Shown one piece after another: positions 4,829 through 7,712 of a stretch of DNA of 7,712 bases. The notes beneath the pieces were generated by a model that was not told the DNA's origin, did no database searches, and saw only the letters and a program-made list of their open reading frames with translations. The first letter of the stretch is position 1; each line of letters opens with the position of its first letter. This DNA is from an archaeon (GTDB lineage: Archaea; Hydrothermarchaeota; Hydrothermarchaeia; Hydrothermarchaeales; JALUUU01): the NCBI GenBank assembly GCA_027021185.1, contig JALUUU010000192.1, positions 1 through 7,712 on the forward strand. Reading direction: 5' to 3'. The position numbers were made by a program, and so were the translations under genes.

Positions 4829-5635
4829 ATGACAAAAAAAGGTATTGGTGAACTCGAAACGAAACTCCTCTCCTCTTTAAGCGAGAGCAACAGGAGCATA
4901 TTCTCTGTGGAGGACGCTGCCAGGGTTTTGAATAGAAAAAAGTCAGACGTAATCAAGCTGCTTTATGACCTTGCAAGGAAAAAATGGATAATGCGGCTCT
5001 CAAAGGGGAAATACTTCATACTTCCCCTTGAGGCAGGGGTTGAGCCAAAATTCACAGAGCATGAATTTGTAATAGCGTCACATCTTGTTTATCCCTATTA
5101 TATTGGTTACTGGAGCGCCCTGAATTACTACGGCTTTACAGAGCAGGCTCCAAGAACGGTTTTCGTGGCAACGCCAAAGAGAAAAAGAAGAATATCTGTC
5201 TTTGGAGTCGAGTATAAGTTCATAACAATTTCTAAAAGAAAATTCTTCGGCTACGAAAAAGTGTGGATAGGTTCAAACCAGGTGGTGTTGTCATCAAAAG
5301 AGAAAACCATAGTTGACTGTCTTGATCATCCGGAGTACTGCGGCGAGCTTACAGAGGCTGCCAAGGGCCTGTGGAACGGAAGAGAGGAAATCTCATTCAA
5401 GACTCTTTTTGAGCACGCCAAACGCATCGGAAACAACGCTGTATTGAAAAGGCTCGGATATCTTTTAGAGCTGTTTGAACTGGAGCCGGAGCTTGTTGGA
5501 ATGATAAAAGCCATGCTGTCCAAGAGCTATTCATCTCTTGACCCGACAAAACCCAGAAAAGGAAGATACAATTCGAAATGGAAGCTCCTTTTGAACGTTT
5601 CAGAAAAGGACCTGACAGAATGGAGGGAGCATTGA
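4829..5635 (+). CDS. abiEi: AbiEi-family antitoxin (abiE module 2)
   Basis: This 268-residue protein is a full-length AbiEi (COG5340-like) antitoxin and repressor. It has a winged helix-turn-helix at about residues 23-67 (FSVEDAARVLNRKKSDVIKL, then LSKGKYFILP), the conserved block ASHLVYPYYIGYWSALNYYG (83-102) and the signature VVLSSKEKTIVDCLDHPEYC (152-171). The C-terminal tail has GRYNSKWKLLLN (245-256), also typical of the family. The ATG follows the palindrome at 4807-4825. The toxin start GTG is one base after its stop, with GGAGGGAG inside the last codons, so the two are one operon. The frame is undamaged. AbiE systems act in phage defence by abortive infection and in maintenance of mobile DNA; which applies here is not known. 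Confidence 0.93.
   Translation: MTKKGIGELETKLLSSLSESNRSIFSVEDAARVLNRKKSDVIKLLYDLARKKWIMRLSKGKYFILPLEAGVEPKFTEHEFVIASHLVYPYYIGYWSALNYYGFTEQAPRTVFVATPKRKRRISVFGVEYKFITISKRKFFGYEKVWIGSNQVVLSSKEKTIVDCLDHPEYCGELTEAAKGLWNGREEISFKTLFEHAKRIGNNAVLKRLGYLLELFELEPELVGMIKAMLSKSYSSLDPTKPRKGRYNSKWKLLLNVSEKDLTEWREH
5622..5629 (+). promoter_or_regulatory. Ribosome binding site fixing the GTG start of abiEii-2
   Basis: GGAGGGAG lies within the last codons of abiEi-2, seven bases before the GTG at 5637. It supports that start for the toxin rather than a later one. Confidence 0.6.
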
Positions 5636-5636
5636 A

Positions 5637-6422
5637 GTGATTCCGCTGGCAGAAATCAAAAGGCTTGCCGCCAGGAACCGCGTTCCCCTGGGGACGGTTG
5701 AGAGGGACTATGTTATATGCTGGTTTCTCCACGGGCTTTCACAAACTACACAGAACCTGATTTTCAAGGGGGGAACCGCCCTGAGAAAAATTTATTTCCC
5801 TGGCTGGAGATTTTCGGAGGATTTGGACTTCAGCGCCAGAGAGGCAATGGATCTGGAGGAGATTAAATCTCTTCTGGTGAGTGTTAATAAGAAGGCTTCA
5901 GAGGGCGGGGTGGTTTTTGAAATTAAATCCGTTCATGTGAATCCGGAGTACTGCATGGCGAAGATATAATACACGGGTCCATTGCAGACCAAGAATAGCT
6001 TCAAGCTGGACATTTCAATGAACGAGTTTCTTCTGGATGAATATCCCTCCCGGAGGGTTTTGTGGGGGTATTCTGACCAACAGAACGCTAAAATACCTGT
6101 CTATCCCCTTGAGGAGATACTGGCGGAGAAGCTGCGTTCTCTTCTGCAGCGAGGAAAAAGCAGAGATTATTATGATGTCTGGGCGTTGCTGAATCATCAT
6201 AGGGAAAGGATTGACCTGAGGGCTGCAAAGACGATTTTCCAGAAGAAGTGCGGGCATTTTTCGATTCCGTTTAAAGGTGTGGATGATTTCTTTGACGGGG
6301 AAAGGCTGGCAGAGACAAAGAGATTCTGGGAGAGAGGCCTCGCCCACCAGATCGACAAATTACCGGATTTTGATACCGTCATTGAAGAGTGCAGGGTCCT
6401 CACGAAAGAGATTTTTGCTTGA
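5637..6422 (+). pseudogene. abiEii: AbiEii nucleotidyltransferase toxin (module 2) with one in-frame TAA
   Basis: AbiEii toxins are DUF1814 nucleotidyltransferases, related to the MenT enzymes that modify tRNA. The reading frame is open for 261 codons, normal length, except for a single TAA at 5967-5969 (codon 111). Before it: IFKGGTALRKIYFPGWRF (42-59) and SEDLDF (60-65) with the two metal-binding acids D62 and D64. After it, in the same frame: YTGPLQTKNSFKLDIS (112-127) with the third core acid D125, then YPLEEILAEKLRSLLQRGKS and RDYYDVWALL, family motifs for the C-terminal half. No base is gained or lost, so this is a nonsense change (from AAA or CAA by one substitution). The N-terminal piece alone lacks D125 and should be inactive. 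A separate start for the second part (TTG 5982) has no clear ribosome binding site. Confidence 0.9.
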
Positions 6423-6447
6423 AAACCCGTCAATCGCCGAATTTTAA
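6423..6447 (+). repeat. Repeat copy C (right end of island)
   Basis: Twenty-five bases identical to 4707-4731, starting immediately after the abiEii-2 stop codon. It ends the lower-GC island, 15 bases before the stop of lplA on the other strand. The flanking T/A-rich sequence (AATTTTAATTTAAAA) could also end transcription from both sides. Confidence 0.85.
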
Positions 6448-6462
6448 TTTAAAACGCCTGGC

Positions 6463-7209
6463 CTAGCGCCACATGTTCCACTCCCTGGTGGAGTAGCGCC
6501 TCCGCACCAGCTCCCTTGTGTGCCTGAGCTCTTCTTTCCCCAAATCTCCTAATCCCCAGTCCTTGTCCTCCGTGAAGCCCTGGAGGAGGGCTTTGTAGAG
6601 TTCCTCGATCCCTGCCTCGGAGTACCTCCTGACGCAGGTCACCCGTTCCTCCGCTTTCTTTATGGCCTTGTCTGACAGCTTCTCCTTGCTCACCTTCAGC
6701 AGGGTGAACATCCTCCTGAGGTTCAGGTCGTAGAGCACTGTTCCGTGCTGCAGGAAAACGCCTCCCCGCCTTGTCTGGGCGTTGCCTGATATCTTCTTCC
6801 CGTCCACGAGGACGTCGTTTATGGGGTGGAAGCTTCCCTCTATCCCCAGGGCTCTGAGCCCTGCGATTATCCAGCCGCACACGAGGCGGTAGCTCTCCCT
6901 TATGTCCCTGGGAAACAGCTCCTCAGGGGCTATGACGCTGTAGGTCACCTCGCCTCTATAATCGTGGTACACCGCTCCGCCCCCGGTGATCCTCCTGACC
7001 CAGTCCACCCCGTGTCTGCTGCACTCCTCGAGGTCCACCTCCTCCTCAAGGCTCTGGAAGTAGCCTATGCTCACGGCGCTGGGCCTCCAGCGGTAAAAGC
7101 GAATCGTGGGTGGGCTCTCACCCCTGCCAACGCCCTCCATTATGCTCTGGTCCAGGGCCATGTTGGTGTAGGCGTCGTAAACGCCGAGGGGTATCACCCT
7201 CCACCTCAT
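6463..7209 (-). CDS. lplA: Lipoate-protein ligase A, catalytic N-terminal protein
   Basis: This 248-residue protein activates lipoate with ATP and attaches it to the lipoyl lysine of E2. Motifs of the biotin/lipoate ligase fold are clear: RRITGGGAVYHD (72-83), NDVLVDGKKISGNAQ (131-145) with the lysine K139 that contacts the lipoyl-AMP, LQHGTVLYDLN (153-163), and the end REWNMWR. It lacks the accessory C-terminal domain of bacterial LplA, as in Thermoplasma, where that domain is a separate protein; here it is the upstream gene. I chose the ATG at 7209, which overlaps the lplB stop as ATGA and has GGGAGG seven bases upstream; the open frame extends further back but without family similarity. 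The natural substrate in this window is Lys43 of the E2 encoded at 679-1908. Confidence 0.95.
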   Translation of the reverse strand: MRWRVIPLGVYDAYTNMALDQSIMEGVGRGESPPTIRFYRWRPSAVSIGYFQSLEEEVDLEECSRHGVDWVRRITGGGAVYHDYRGEVTYSVIAPEELFPRDIRESYRLVCGWIIAGLRALGIEGSFHPINDVLVDGKKISGNAQTRRGGVFLQHGTVLYDLNLRRMFTLLKVSKEKLSDKAIKKAEERVTCVRRYSEAGIEELYKALLQGFTEDKDWGLGDLGKEELRHTRELVRRRYSTREWNMWR

Positions 7210-7496
7210 GGCAGCGCCTCCCTCAGGGCGAGGGCTATGTCCCTCGCCTCCACACCTATAAACTCCGCCCCCTTCTCCCTCAGGGCTCGGCTTATCCTTC
7301 TCTCCAGGGAGCCTATCCCCGCCCCCGCCTCGACACCTCTCAGGGAGTCCTCCACGTCGAGGATGGCATCCTCGGGGTGCAGGAAGAAGTCCCCCGTGAT
7401 TCTGAGGTCCTGTATCCTGCCCTCCCCCACTTTTACCCATACCTTGACCAGCTTTCCCCCCGGGACCTTTCTCTGGGCTCTGCCCTCCAGGCTCAA
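7206..7496 (-). CDS. lplB: Lipoate-protein ligase, C-terminal-domain protein
   Basis: A 96-residue protein matching the free-standing C-terminal domain of archaeal two-piece lipoate ligase, needed with LplA to form lipoyl-AMP. Seen in the sequence: the start EGRAQRKVPGGKLVKVWVKV, the signature LRITGDFFLHPEDAI (31-45), then helices to IALALREALP. The start is TTG at 7496, supported by GGAGG (7503-7507) six bases upstream. It begins one base after the stop of the acyl-CoA synthetase gene and overlaps lplA by four bases. Here lplB precedes lplA, an order also known from Thermoplasma. The symbol lplB is used for the archaeal subunit; the bacterial octanoyltransferase LipB is a different protein. 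Confidence 0.92.
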   Translation of the reverse strand: MSLEGRAQRKVPGGKLVKVWVKVGEGRIQDLRITGDFFLHPEDAILDVEDSLRGVEAGAGIGSLERRISRALREKGAEFIGVEARDIALALREALP

Positions 7497-7497
7497 G

Positions 7498-7712
7498 CTA
7501 TCCCTCCCTGATTATCCTGGCGTCCACGGCAATGGCACCCCTGGGGTAGACTATCAGGGGGTTGATGTCCATCTCCTCGATGTACCTCTCCCTCATTATC
7601 ATCTCAGATACGGCGGAGATTACCTTTGCAATGGCTTTAAGGTCTGCCTTCTCCTCCCCCCTGAAGCCCGTTAAGAGGGGATATCCCTTTATCTCTTTTA
7701 TCATGGAAAGGG
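7498..7712 (-). CDS. ADP-forming acyl/acetyl-CoA synthetase, beta (ATP-grasp) subunit, C-terminal end
   Basis: The frame is open to the right edge of the window, so the gene starts outside it; the ATG at 7704 is internal. The visible ~70 residues read MIKEIKGYPLLTGFRGEEKA, then a helix and YIEEMDINPLIVYPRGAIAV, the conserved end of the ATP-grasp subunit of ADP-forming acetyl-CoA synthetase. These archaeal enzymes convert acyl-CoA, ADP and phosphate to the acid, CoA and ATP. The stop TAG is one base from the lplB start, which makes the three genes one operon. Succinyl-CoA synthetase beta is a more distant alternative; MIKEIKGYPLLTGFRG favours the acetyl/acyl-CoA type. Confidence 0.88.
   Translation of the reverse strand, partial: LSMIKEIKGYPLLTGFRGEEKADLKAIAKVISAVSEMIMRERYIEEMDINPLIVYPRGAIAVDARIIREG

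Larger units (their letters stand above)
4707..4853 (+). repeat. Repeat copy B
   Basis: The first 25 bp (4707-4731, containing CCGTCAATCGCCGAATTTTA) are identical to copy C at 6423-6447. Bases 4707-4764 match copy A (2843-2900) at 48 of 58 positions, and similarity continues through the abiEi promoter, operator and first codons. On the minus strand the block encodes SRSSLTQPLQVLKFGD followed by TGA, a frame also conserved in copy A. Copies B and C enclose the abiE-2 pair as direct repeats. Confidence 0.85.

Noticed and set aside
2843..6447. The repeats as a CRISPR array
   Set aside because: Copies are far apart, of unequal length and diverged, with genes rather than short unique spacers between them, and there are no cas genes.
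6430..6462. In-frame continuation after the lplA stop into the repeat (KLKFGD then TGA)
   Set aside because: LplA already ends with its normal family terminus REWNMWR at TAG; the continuation is probably chance phase with repeat copy C.
6826..7674. A 282-codon plus-strand frame opposite lplA, lplB and the synthetase
   Set aside because: Pro/His/Leu-rich composition and complete overlap with three convincing genes on the other strand; a shadow of biased codon use.
1..7712. tRNA, rRNA or a tRNA-derived attachment site at the island edges
   Set aside because: I saw no cloverleaf or conserved TTCGAATC-type arm at 1909-2170 or 6423-6465, so integration at a tRNA gene is not supported.

Overview
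The window looks like a chromosomal segment of a thermophilic or heat-tolerant archaeon. The evidence is a 2-oxoacid dehydrogenase with an archaeal-style E2, the two-piece archaeal lipoate ligase (LplA plus a separate LplB), an ADP-forming acyl-CoA synthetase subunit, GTG and TTG starts with GGAGG or GGTGAT ribosome binding sites, AT-rich TATA-like promoters, and a dense block of VapBC, RelBE and AbiE toxin-antitoxin (TA) genes. The sequence alone does not let me name the genus.

Layout. Bases 1-1908 (+, visibly GC-rich) hold the end of the E1-beta gene and a complete E2 gene of a 2-oxoacid dehydrogenase complex. Bases 1909-2170 hold no intact gene, only a well-supported start site and a 17-codon reading frame that may be the stump of the E3 gene. 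Bases 2174-6447 form a lower-GC accessory island: vapBC (-, vapC broken), a decayed abiEi start, an abiE module (+) whose toxin gene is frameshifted and cut short where it joins a relB-like antitoxin and a seven-codon relE stump, an intact relBE pair (-), and a second abiE pair (+) whose toxin carries one in-frame TAA. A related repeat occurs in front of the abiE units and again just after the last one. Bases 6463-7712 (-, GC-rich again) hold lplA, lplB and the 3' end of an ADP-forming acyl-CoA synthetase beta subunit, packed as one operon.

How it fits together. The flanks form one metabolic theme: E1/E2 make an acyl-CoA from a 2-oxoacid, LplA/LplB attach the lipoyl group to E2, and the ADP-forming synthetase can turn the acyl-CoA into ATP plus acid. 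The island sits between these two halves, where E3 would usually be found. Inside the island four of five recognisable toxin genes (vapC, abiEii-1, relE-1, abiEii-2) are damaged, while the antitoxin genes vapB, abiEi-1, relB-2 and abiEi-2 read through and relB-1 survives as a short frame. Three 19-bp sites of the form AATTA-N9-TAATT mark the abiE promoters and are probable autoregulatory operators.
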